Source: Cymbomonas tetramitiformis
Lineage: Eukaryota > Chlorophyta > Pyramimonadophyceae > Pyramimonadales > Pyramimonadaceae
DNA: 55,881 nucleotides
Direction of reading: 5' to 3'
NCBI GenBank assembly: GCA_001247695.2
Contig: LGRX02030608.1
Span: 1 to 55,881 of the forward strand
The notes below the pieces were generated by a model. That model saw only the letters and a program-made list of their open reading frames with translations. It was not told the origin of the DNA and ran no database searches. Positions 42,060 through 52,096 of the stretch are shown here, in pieces. Made by a program: the position numbers and the translations under genes. The number at the start of each line of letters is the position of its first letter. The stretch's first letter is position 1.

Positions 42060-42588
42060 GTGTCCGAGCTCGCATTGAGCTCGGCGCTACGGCAGCCGGC
42101 GCGCCGGAAGCGTGCGTCGCCCGAAGCTCCGGCGCCGGCGGCGAGCGCCAGCTCCGAGTCGGACTCGGACCGCTCTGCTAAGGGATTGAACCCCTCGGCA
42201 GCTCCCTTCTCCCCACTCCCTGCGTCCAGCAGGAGTGCGGGTAGTAGGTTCGTCCGTCAGGAACCGACGTCGGGACCGGCAGCGTCCTCCCTCTCTCCCC
42301 TCGTGGGGGGCGAGCAAGGAAATCTCATCAGCGCCCCAGGACGCTTTGAGATTTACCGAGCCGGTGACTGGAGCCCCCCTGCAGAAGGGGAGTCTGACGA
42401 TGTCCGGCGCTCAGTGTACAGAGTACAGCCAGGCGAAGACGGTAGGCATCCGAGATTTGCGCGCTGCGGACAGGCGAGTTCGTAGGACATTGGAGATCAT
42501 CCGGTACTTGAGGCCCGAAGCATACTTCATTGAGAACCCGAAGGGAAGAGAGCCCCACGGTTTGCACACGCGTCGATGCAGCTTCTAG
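42060..42588 (+). pseudogene. Element E remnant: cytosine-5 DNA methyltransferase fragment
   Basis: One frame begins SELALSSALRQPARRKR and is Ser/Ala/Pro-rich. A second frame, overlapping it, contains CTEYSQAKTVGIRDL.AADRRVRRTLEII then YLRPEAYFIENP. The order C..YS.AKT.G.RDL..AD..V..TLEII.YL.P...FIENP matches the motif IV to VI region of a known group of C5-cytosine methyltransferases, some carried by retrotransposons. The catalytic Cys is kept, but the usual preceding PP is AQ. Only about 55 residues of the domain remain before GLHTRRCSF and a stop, so it cannot be active. It lies next to a 3' end of the element A family. Confidence 0.6.
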
Positions 42589-42615
42589 GCTTAACAATTT
42601 TGCATCTTACACTGT

Positions 42616-42673
42616 AAGCCTAGTAGCTAGGGTGGTGTGTTGTCACAAGCTGTCCACCTCAGATGAGGTGGTG
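42616..42673 (+). promoter_or_regulatory. Conserved 3' terminal motif and hairpin of element E
   Basis: AGTAGCTAGGGT.GTG, an AGCTG block and the hairpin CCACCTCAGATGAGGTGG match element A at 2940-2992 and lead directly into the LTR. Confidence 0.65.
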
Positions 42674-42848
42674 TGCTGGAAATGACACCCTGACTAGTTC
42701 GTACAGTCAGGTGTCATATTCAGTGTGTCATCTTCGGTGATCAGCTTGTGCGACAAACTCAGTATATATGTGTATTATCTGAGTTTATCTTGGTTCGTTG
42801 TTTCACCGTCGGCAGCGTTCCCTCTCGTGCGCTGCTCAGTTTCCAGCA
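42674..42848 (+). repeat. LTR of element E (element A family, diverged)
   Basis: It starts TGCTGGAA and ends TTTCCAGCA, 175 bp. It shares the blocks GACTAGTTCGTACAGTC, GTCATCTTCGGTG and TCGTTGTTTCACCGTCGGCA with LTR A. Hairpins at 42684-42715 and around 42758-42783 are kept through paired changes. No partner 5' LTR was located. Confidence 0.75.
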
Positions 42849-43558
42849 GAATATACTCGAGCCGATTTTAAAGTGGCAAGGATTACCGCCGTGATGTCAA
42901 CGTGTCGGGATTGGGGTGCTTGTTGGAGTTAAATTAGTAAAAAATAACGAGGGAATAAGCCAGAAGTCTGCGTCGGAATATGTCGTCGCAAAGGTCCGCT
43001 CACCGCCCCAACATCCCATGCCGATCATCTTACGATAGCCCGCGCCTTACTCTGAGCGTCCCGCGGCGTGTCAAGGGTGCGTGGAATCGATATTACTCGA
43101 GGAGTTATGATTGTAGCACTACTGACTTACCGTCAAGACAACACACGATTTGGGGGCAGTCAATCATATATTCATCATTAATAACTTGGGTACCCTCCCC
43201 CCTCCTCCTCCGCGCCGGCACCCCCATTTTCTGTAAACAGGTGTATTCTCTTATCCGTTAACACCACAGAGAGAAAAATCAGCCCGAGATACATTCACGA
43301 GCACTTGGGTACCCCCGCACCTGAAAAGCGGGCTTCTTTCTTATCAGCAGGTTTTCTTAGCGGTGGGCACTTATTATAATCGGATTAATCGTATATAAAG
43401 CAATTAATTCGGTTTTTGAATCGGTACAACAAAAACTATTCATCTAGCATTATATGTATTGCGGCCACATGAACTCCTACACGATTAACATAAGGAGCAC
43501 AACTGATACGTTTCGTAAGTGACCATCGTCTACCACAGATTCAAACCATCTATCAATT
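42849..43558. other. No gene recognised
   Basis: AT-rich sequence lies downstream of the transporter gene. It may include the transporter's 3' UTR. Confidence 0.4.
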
Positions 43559-46500
43559 CTAACCACCAGAGCGGACATTGTCAATAAGATTAACAAACGC
43601 TTGGTATGCTCCAATGCTACCCCCCACAAAGCCTATAGAGAAAATGAGTACATTCCATAACTTTTCCCAAATGGGTAAATTACCCCATCGCAATTTCAAG
43701 TTAAATGCGCATGGTAATAAAAAAACTGTCGCAGTTCCACATGTTGCACCGACCTGCCGACACCCATGCAATCAAGTGTATATAAGTTCACATGATTAGT
43801 TTAATCTGAAAACCATGGAAGTTCATGAAGCTGCATGTGTGGCGAAGTAACGCTGATTGACCATGTCTTATATGCTCAACATGGGAGATTTAATGTGTAA
43901 CAGTGCACAAGTTGTCCGTACTAGCAAATGAAAAGTGCTGGTGAGCACGTTGACGTACCAAACTCATCACGTCCCCAAAATATGGAACAGCGAAGGCAAA
44001 GGCAATTGTGATCGCAACAAGCACTGATCGGAGTGCCACGCGACCCATCAACTCTGCTCTTGGATCCTCATCTTTGCTTGGTAGCCGTGCATATTCTGCG
44101 TTCGCATAAACCAAACATACTTCATACCTTCTATCCCTTTGCTTGAAAGGTGCACAGCATTCATGCGACTACGCCGCCGGTCGCAATTTGCAACAAAGAT
44201 CTAATGCAATCTCAACATCCAGCGCATCAAAGCACATCAAGCATCCAGCACTGACAAAGAATATCAAGCATTCTGGGTGGGATGTGGACACACAAATCTT
44301 GCTAAGCTGTGAGGAAGATTGCCCAAGAATGGACAACTGTAGAGTGTGCAGAAGCATTTGGTGAGTGCAAGCCAAGGAGCTGGCAGCTGCCTTCAACACA
44401 GTCACACTGAATGGCATGGGATCAGCCGACAACAGCCAGCCCACCATCATCCCAGTGGAGTGAGAAGCATTCAAGAGCAGGGCGGGGTCGTGGCAAGATA
44501 CCATTCACTTCGACACACCCCAAACCAAGCGCAAAGCGAAACCATCACAAACACGAAACACAGCCGAAAATGCGGGGTACCTGGGAGCTCATCCAGCTTT
44601 GCACCGCAGGTCCGTCATGGAAATATTCCAATCCGGTGCTCAAGCCCAGTGACTTCAACACACGCACTGAATGGCATGAGATCAGCCGACAAAAGCCAGC
44701 CCACCATCAGCAGTGGATGTGAGAAGCAAATCAGGAGCAGGGCGGGGCCGTGACAAGATACCACCAACTCATACATATTCCCAACCCAGATGCAGAGCAG
44801 CATGGAAAGATGATACGATGTGACCGATCATTGCCCAACAATTGTTGGTCTCTGGGCAACGGAGTAAGCGGACCCTGCTGGCACGCCCCCCAGTGGCTCA
44901 CGGTCGATGGATGGGACCCGCTGGTCCATGGTTATCCTATAAATGCAGTCACACCACACGGCATGGACACCCCATGGTAAAAAAACTAAAAGCATGCGGG
45001 CACCTAAGTGCTCCCCGCAAAAATCAAGGCAAAACACAGAATGTGGACTTCACCACCCTCTGCCTCTCCTTTCAGCAAAGGCAGACGAATCCACCGAGCT
45101 CTCTTAGAGGCAGTGCCCACCAGATTGGCACCACATAGACAACCGCTTCCCAAAACCCACTTCCACCCGGCGGCCATCCCCGTTCACACCGACGCGCCAA
45201 TACCTCACAATCTGGGTCAAAGAAATCGCCTCCACAAGAGGAGAAGGTACCAACAATACTGAGCCCTTGCTTTTGGCGGGCCAGTCTTCCTAGGAAGCTG
45301 ATTGTGAAGTGGGAGAGGCTTCGAGGAGTTCATAGGTGGAAGTAGCAGTAAAGAGGAGCTCAGATAGTTTCCTTGCATCGGTTAGAGTGACCCACTTTCC
45401 ACGAACAGGGCGGGGCTGTGCCAAGATACTACCGGCACAACTAAACCACTGCAAAGCAGCATGGATGGACGTATGTATGTACCTATCCCTACCGAACGCG
45501 CGAGACTGCGCAATTGTACGCCAACTCGGATAAGCCACACACACAACCACACAAATGAGCTGCAAACAAACATAGCGCGATCCTGTGTTTGAGAGATACA
45601 TGCCCCATGGAGCAGATTGAAGTCATAAATGCAGCATACGGCACTCTCCACAAAAACTTTCGAGAACCTTAAGGCAGCCCTGCATACCTTGCAGCCCGAT
45701 CGCCACGTCTAGCATAAGGATGGGATATGCGGTCAACACGTGGAAGGCCACCCAGATTTTGGTCAAGATGGGGAGAAAGCCTCTTTGAGGCAAGGACGAT
45801 AGGATGGGGCTTGCCACCTGCGAGCGAGTCACCGAGGCGGTACTTTGGTGAAGGGTGCAGGAAAACAAGTCCACCAAAAACCCCGAGCTGCAGCTGCAAG
45901 GAAGGTTCACCTCATTTCCGTACACAAAGTACCCGACGAAGGCAACTGGCAAATAGGCAGCAGTGAGTGTAATCAAGGCGGCTGCGATTGTGGCAGAGAA
46001 CTTTTCTTTGTGTTCCATATCACCTGTTTCAACATACACAGAAGCAGGACAACAGTTTACACCTCACGGATAAAAGTGGCTTGGCAACGGCACTGCACAC
46101 TCAAACTGCAGCAGCTTGACAAGTCAACATACTCCGGGCAGTGTAATAGGTGGACTGCATCAACTAAAGTGTATTTGGATATCCCAACGTTTACGTGGGC
46201 AGCACAACCATACGAGCCAACATTCAGTGGAGGTGTCCGAGGTGTTCTAATCTGATATGGCAAACCTCTCAGGTTCTCAGGTTTGCGAAATGATTCAAAA
46301 GCGTAAGCTTGTCCTATTTAGCAGACTGTACCATTTACAACTATCTCAATCATTCCATCCAGTGCGCCCGATGCATGGATACCCCTGGGGACTGTATCAA
46401 AAATCGATACTCATTGGTGTGCTGCACACTGCTGCAGTGACAAAGATTGAGGAAGCCATCATTTAGTTGCCAGGATCAGAAGGCACCTTCTATTGTGGGA

Positions 46501-48388
46501 AAAGTGGCATGACCTCCAAAAGACTGTACAATCGCAGAAAATGCCAGAGGCATTGTTTTAATCTTGATGACATCATACTGAGCATCTTGAACCTGCTTGT
46601 TGCGTGCAGCACACAGAACATCAACTGCCATCGGCCGACGTGCATGTGCGTAGCTGGTTTGCCATCGGCCGACGTGCATGTGCGTAGCTGGTTTGCCATC
46701 GGCCGACGTGCATGTGCGTAGTTGATTTGCCATCGGCCGACGTGCATCTGCGCAAGTGAATGTTTGAGAGCGGGAACTCATTCTCAACGGCATCTTGCGA
46801 AGTGCCCATGCCCTGGCGAGGCCGCAAGCCTCCTCAAAAGCGATCAGGATGGTGCAAGATGGAGGCCTGAACTCACAGACTCTATAGCATAGCTCACACT
46901 TACTCCCCAACCGCTTAGGAATAGTGCGGAGCGCAGAAGCCAAATTCACTCTCCCAAGTCCAGGGAACCCGCCGAAGCACGTACTTCGCCAGCAAAGTGT
47001 TGTTGAAGTCCAACAGCAATGACCACGACGATTGCAGCCACCGAGGCTGAGACTCCGAGCAAAGATAGCCAGTTCATTTCCCTGTTCGGACACACTTAGG
47101 GCAAGCTCACTCGGTTGGGCAAACGGAAGCCTCGACGACCATATTCGAAGAACAAACGAAAGGTAGTAAAAGGGAAAGAAGCGACCAAGGAAAATAAACG
47201 CGGGCGATGCCAGCTGCATATTTGCGAGGCTAGCGACAAGCATACCCGGTTCTATTCGTAGTGGATTACTATACAGGAGCCCAAATCGCTGTCGCAGAAG
47301 GGTGTTGATCAAAGCGTGCAAAACTCTCACACGATCGATTTCCCACAATAGCTCGCCGGGTGACTGTACTATGCGGCAAACATATGCTGCGGTCTCTGCC
47401 CGTCAACGTGCTGAATATCCGCGTGGTATAATCCACGTTCCTGAATATCTTGCAGTTAAAATTGACTGACCGAACCAGCGAGTCAGGACGCTGCGGGCAC
47501 TCACCGGTAGACTGGAAATGCAAGCACCGGAGCAGCGGCCATCGCCCCACATATCAACGTCCAGTTTCGTGCACCAAGTCGTCCTGTGACCTCGTTCATA
47601 AACCCCGCCGCGAGGATCAAAAAGAGTGCAGAAACTCCCATTTGGTTGATTTTGTGGATAGCTTGCGATACCACTTCCCCGATCCAGCCAAACGCCTCAT
47701 ACCCGATCGCGGGATACGAAGTCAGGCGACATGTCTCCTGTCCTGCGCATCAGATGAAGCCAAGGTCAGATGCAGCACCAGGCACTTGCAGGCGAGGGAG
47801 TGAACGCGTCCTTGAGGCGCTGACGCTTGACTTGTCCGATCCAACTGGCACAGCCGAAAGTTGCTGCGCCATAGTGCGGCTTGTGCACGTTGCATGCGGC
47901 CGCCAAAGCCCTGCTGGTCATGCTTCAAGTCGTGATGGTCTGCATCTCTTCAGAAAGCAGAGAACTCCTAAAAAGGTTTTGCCTGCCCAGTTGGGATTTG
48001 TCAACAGGCATTCAGGCGAGGAGCTGTTTTTTCACACTTAATGTGCACATTTTGGATCCCATTTGATGCGCACAGCATAGCTAGCCGAGTTTGACGATGA
48101 TAGGCGAACATACCTGTCTCCTCGAGCAAGGGCTCGGAGGTACTCGACCGGAGTGTGCGATACAAGCACAATATCAAAGCCTGTCCCAGTTCCCCTTCTC
48201 AGTGAAAGAAACCGACGTGGCCTAACATGCTTACAAATGGAACTCTGCACTTACTTTCCCGGTGTACGTGGCCATGACCGCAACAACAACGATAATCAGC
48301 GCCGCCATCCAACCGCCCTGTTTGAGAGTGTAAGGGAGCTGCAGAATTCCACTTCCTGCCGGAGTAAAGCAACTCAGTGACCAGAGTC
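43559..48388 (-). CDS. Amino acid/auxin permease (AAAP) family transporter, multi-exon
   Basis: Exons, minus strand, 5' to 3': 48388-48255, 48180-48114, 47742-47505, 47081-46985, 46592-46487, 46023-45911, 45817-45688, 44095-43959, 43753-43559 (TAG). All junctions are GT-AG and in phase. Recognisable AAAP blocks are CFTPAGSGILQLPYTLKQGGW (TM1, GILxLPY), YPAIGYEAFGWIG, FGGHATFPTIEGDMEHKEKF, YLPVAFVGYFVYG, VAFHVLTAYPILMLDVAIG, EYARLPSKDEDPRAEL and a final pair of helices (GTATVFLLPCAFNLKL, IFSIGFVGGSIGAY). About 11 membrane helices are expected. It moves amino acids across the plasma or vacuolar membrane with protons. The N-terminus is unresolved; see 48753-48842. Confidence 0.88.
44096..45687 (-). 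other. Long intron 8 of the transporter with internal duplications
   Basis: This 1.6-kb intron is far longer than the other introns (74-463 bp). It contains two copies of a roughly 110-bp segment around 44400-44515 and 44660-44775 (GCCAGCCCACCATC, CAGGGCGGGG.CGTG.CAAGATACCA) and a partial third at 45405-45430. A transposon insertion is likely. Confidence 0.6.
46627..46745. repeat. 34-bp minisatellite inside transporter intron 5
   Basis: There are 3.8 copies of GCCATCGGCCGACGTGCATG.GCGTAG.TG.TTT, nearly perfect. It lies within the intron 46593-46984. Confidence 0.9.
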
Positions 48389-48752
48389 CTTGTCAAGTTC
48401 GTCGTTTCTCAAACTCAACGTCAACCGAAATTATGTCACTGTGGGGAAAGCGTGTTGCATACTTCGGATGACCGCCCAGAAGTAGCAAGGTAGGATTATA
48501 TGAGGAATAGTCAACTCTGGAATTGAGAAAATCGTGTCATGCGAACTGCACTGCCCCGTCACTCGGCTCCACAAGCTTGCAACAAACTGGCATGCAAGTC
48601 AGGTATTCCTGAAGGATAAAAGTTATTGCGCACCTAGCATCGTGCATATTACCTGGTGTATGCACACCACAGTAGCGACCCAAGATGAATATTAGTATGT
48701 GAACGCATTTCAAACCAGTCAAGCCGATAGTGGAATAGCAAGGGTACCTCAC

Positions 48753-48842
48753 CGTGTTTAAAGTTGGAAGGGCCACCGCGTTGCTGTTGACACGAAGCCA
48801 TTCCTTTAAACTAGCTTTATACATTTCGTCTTGTGTAAACAC
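48753..48842 (-). CDS. Candidate first exon of the transporter
   Basis: It starts MFTQDEMYKASLKEW and ends at a donor ACACG|GTGAGG. Its phase (0) does not fit the best acceptor of the next exon (phase 1). Either the donor is a weaker one near 48716 or a short exon is missing. Confidence 0.3.
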
Positions 48843-49410
48843 TAACTATCTATCCACCGAGAGGCTGCTGGTTCTGCTTTTCAGCACAAAACACTAAAGC
48901 ATTTTTTCACCACTCCACTCGAGAGCAGGTTGTGAGGGAACGCAGACTCCATTATCCCGAGTTCAAATTCCACGGTATGGGTTGGAGGAGGTTAATAGAA
49001 CCGCAAAATATCCGTAGATTGCCTGTTGAAGGAAGAAGCGAGACATTGAAACAGTACTGTATCCTCAATCCTGAGAAGATAAAACAACGAGGATCCATCC
49101 ACACGACAGGACACCTCCCCCGCCCGTCCCGCCCTCGAACTGTAACTCGAGCAGGAGAAGGGCGAAGCGGAAGGGGACTGTCGTGTGTCGATGTCGCTGC
49201 CTATGTCCCCGGCATTAAAAAAGTGAAGCCATGCTCGGAAAATTATCTACCCCCCCTAAAAACTAACGGGATGGGGGGGGATACCTTCAAGGTACCCGAA
49301 TTGAATTTTAGAGCCCCAAAGCAACTATCAACTATTGGGACTTCGCCCGATATCGCAGATATCAGACAATGCACTGTTAAGAGTCCATGACGGCCTGACA
49401 TAAGCATGTT
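48843..49410. other. No gene recognised; upstream of transporter
   Basis: A plus-strand frame at 48932-49390 has no recognisable domain. The region may hold the transporter promoter. Confidence 0.35.
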
Positions 49411-49888
49411 CCATACGCCGCGTGAGCAAACCTTCCTACGGAGTGACCATTTGTGTCAAAAGCGCTCCCAAATACCTTACCCGACCCTGAAAACCGCCAC
49501 ACACCTCCCGGATATTGGGACTTCGCCCGCTGTGAGCGGAAAGCAGCCCACACCGCACTTACGACGAGTCGCCTGGGAAGCCAAAAAGCCCGTTCCATAC
49601 GCCGCGTGAGCAAACCTTCCTACAGAGTGACCATATGTGTCAAAAGCGCCCCCAAATACCTTACCCGACCCTGAAAACCGCCACACACCTCCCCGATATT
49701 GGGACTTCGCCCGCTGTGAGCGAAAAGCAGCCCACACCGCACTTAGTAGTCGCCTGGGAAGCCAAAAAGCCCGTTCCATACGCCGCGTGAGCAAACCTTC
49801 CTACAGAGTGACCATTTGTGTCAAAAGCGCTCCCAAATACCTTACCCGACCCTGAAAACCGCCACACACCTCCCCGATATTGGGACTT
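49411..49888. repeat. Tandem array, 181-184-bp unit
   Basis: Copies start CCATACGCCGCGTGAGCAAA at 49411, 49595 and 49776; the third is partial. Internal frames (QKRSQIPYPTLKT and the like) repeat with the unit. GATATTGGGACTT also occurs just before the array at 49332. Confidence 0.9.
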
Positions 49889-50995
49889 TGTCACAACAAC
49901 AAACACGCTTAGAAGGGGTCCCTCGGGCACCCCTGAAAGGCCTGTCGGACCCCCCATATTCAGTCACGCTACCGCAGCCCATGTCAGCCCCCACCGCACT
50001 TGCCCCCGCATGTTTTCCCTTCAGTTTGTATTGTGTTCATCTTTGTGAATCCGACCCATGCGGGCGTTGGCAGCGGTGAATTCCCCGACGGGCCTGTATG
50101 ACAGGTTGCGGGAATTCATGGTTGGCGACGCGCCAGCTCGGGTTTGGACACCTGGCCTGTACCTTTTTGCCATGCGTGGGCTCGAAGCACGTCTTTGCCC
50201 ACAGCTTCTTTCATAATTTTCGACGTGAACTCGTGCTTGGCTGCTCGAAGGGCACCAACTAGGCCTTGGATGCGGCAGGTTGGGGGGGCATTCACCGCAG
50301 GAGCCGCTCGTGCCGCGACCTGGGCGCACGACACGCGAGCCGCAGTGAATGCCCAATTGTAAAGTGTTGTTTTGTTCTGCTGGAACGGTGTCACCTAACA
50401 GGGTGCCGAACCTCTTCGTCGGTTTTGAAATATTCCTCGGATCTCCTTTGTTGTCACTTGTGTGTGAACTCCTATGTGATGGCACCAGGCTTGCGCGCGG
50501 AGTGACACGGCAGTCATAGGCTCAGTGCACTTTAGGCCAGCTTGTGCATGCCTGACGACATGGTTTTTCAAACTTTGTAGCAGATTGGGTCAGCAACTTT
50601 TGTTGAGTGTGCTTCTGTTGTGACTCTTCAGCACGGGTACAGTGCTTCGCAGCCATGGCGCCTGAGACGCCAGCTTTGCGCAGCTCTGCGACCTTTCATG
50701 TGCCATGCCAACTGCGACACCTGCTTTCGGCCCTTCCAGCCATGCCTCCGGGCCAAAGCGGCTGTGCTCCTTTCCTTGCTTTTCCGGGTTGAAGGAGGCT
50801 CTGTATGGCTTGGTGTGCAGGTCCGCGAAAACAACTTCACTGGTGGGTAGCAACCCACAACAGACGCACGTCACCCTCAAGCCCGCAGCCCACCGGCAGC
50901 AGCGACCTGCCGGCTCCGCAAGCGCGCTCTTCCCTACTCACTCTTATACTCCCCTTGTCTCCAGTTCCCTGACTCCTGACTCCTGCCCTCACCTG
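49889..50995. other. No gene recognised
   Basis: Several GC-rich frames overlap on both strands (for example 50116-50394 minus). None shows a recognisable domain, and no splice-consistent model was found. Confidence 0.35.
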
Positions 50996-51430
50996 AAAAG
51001 CCTGACGAAGGCGCGTGCGGCCCGAAAGGCGCGTTCCGCCTGAAAGGCGCGCTCTGCCTAAAAGGCGCATTCGCTCGGAAAGGCGCGTTCGCCCGGAAAG
51101 ACGCGTTCGCCTGAAATGCGCATATCGATGAAACGCGTGTACCGGCCGAAATGCCCCTTTCGCCTGAAACGCGCGTATCGGCTGAAACGCTTGAGTCGCC
51201 TGGAGCGCACACACCACCTGTAACGCGCGCTCGCCTGTAACACGTGTTTCGCCTGAAACGCTCGATTCGCCTGAATGGCGCGCATTGCCTGACAGGCACA
51301 CGCCGCCTGAAATGCTTGTTTCGCCCGGATGGCGCGCATCACCAGGATGGCGCACTTCGCCTGAAAGGCATGTCTGCCTGAAAGCGCGCTTCACACAAAA
51401 TGTGCGCATCGCCTGAAATGCTCGATTCGC
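50996..51430. repeat. Degenerate minisatellite, about 17-19-bp unit
   Basis: Some two dozen copies of a unit like GCCTGAAAGGCGCGTTCG run in tandem, many with internal self-complementarity (CGCCTGAAAGGCG). The 242-codon minus-strand frame here (RLSGRTRLSE...) is a by-product. The array abuts the left LTR of element B. Confidence 0.85.
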
Positions 51431-51437
51431 TGCAATG

Positions 51438-51695
51438 TGCTGAAATCTGTATAGGCAGCCCTGACTGGGAGTCCCGGTCAGGCCCCTATGACAGATCCCT
51501 AGGACCAACACTGGACTGTTGACTGATCTGTAGGTTCGTATTGTGACACACGCACGCGGTGTCACAGGTAGGCTAGACTCCGAGACCGTCCGAGACCGTT
51601 CCGGGTATATCTAGCTTAGGGTTTATTTGTCTTATACAGTTTATCCACACGAGTACGGGACTTTCTGATATCTAGTGTACTTGGATATTCCGGTA
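51438..51695 (+). repeat. 5' LTR of element B
   Basis: It starts TGCTGAAATC. A hairpin CCTGAC...GTCAGG lies at about 51463-51485. The right end (ATTCCGGTA) is set by the primer-site-like sequence that follows. Confidence 0.6.
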
Positions 51696-52096
51696 GGTCG
51701 TGGCCCCATCCACGCTTTTATTCCACTTGCTATCTTGGCCATGATTGGCTAAACAGCCGCTTGAAGAGGTGGTGCGCACTTGCGCGTTTGGGTGCGACTA
51801 GGATTTGGGACATGGCTTTGCGGTAGACGTCTTTTTTGCGGTTGCGAGTCATGGGCATCGCGCGTTGCTATTGCTCGGTTTTGGCAATGTTCACTTACGT
51901 TACTTTACCTGCCCTGATCCCGCTGGTTTACGTATTTTGGGCTGGTGCTCCGGACACCTTCGACCACATCGACATTTGCAAGTGCCCCACGCTCTTTTCG
52001 CCGCTCCGCACGTTCTGCCGTTACGCCTTCACTCCATTTCCGCCACAGCACCCAAACGTGCTACCGCGCATCATCTTTTCTCTGGCTTTCAGAAGT
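51696..52096 (+). other. Primer site and 5' leader of element B
   Basis: GGTCGTGGCCCC at 51696 is a variant of the initiator-tRNA type primer site. The shared motif TTGGCCATGATTGGCTAAAC lies at 51735-51754, 40 nt further on. An upstream frame encoding a hydrophobic peptide begins at TTG and is not taken as coding. Confidence 0.5.

Noticed and set aside
46476..47348. A 290-codon minus-strand frame across the transporter introns
   Set aside because: It runs through introns, a minisatellite and exons in mixed frames; only its last part coincides with exon 6.
49411..49888. CRISPR-like array
   Set aside because: The units are 181-184 bp and nearly identical throughout, with no repeat-spacer alternation; the genome is eukaryotic.
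50837..51565. A 242-codon minus-strand frame (RLSGRTRLSE repeats)
   Set aside because: It is created by the degenerate minisatellite at 50996-51430.
51836..52096. N-terminal hydrophobic extension of the element B ORF that could be a signal anchor
   Set aside because: It starts at TTG, lies in the leader, and has no counterpart in C or D.
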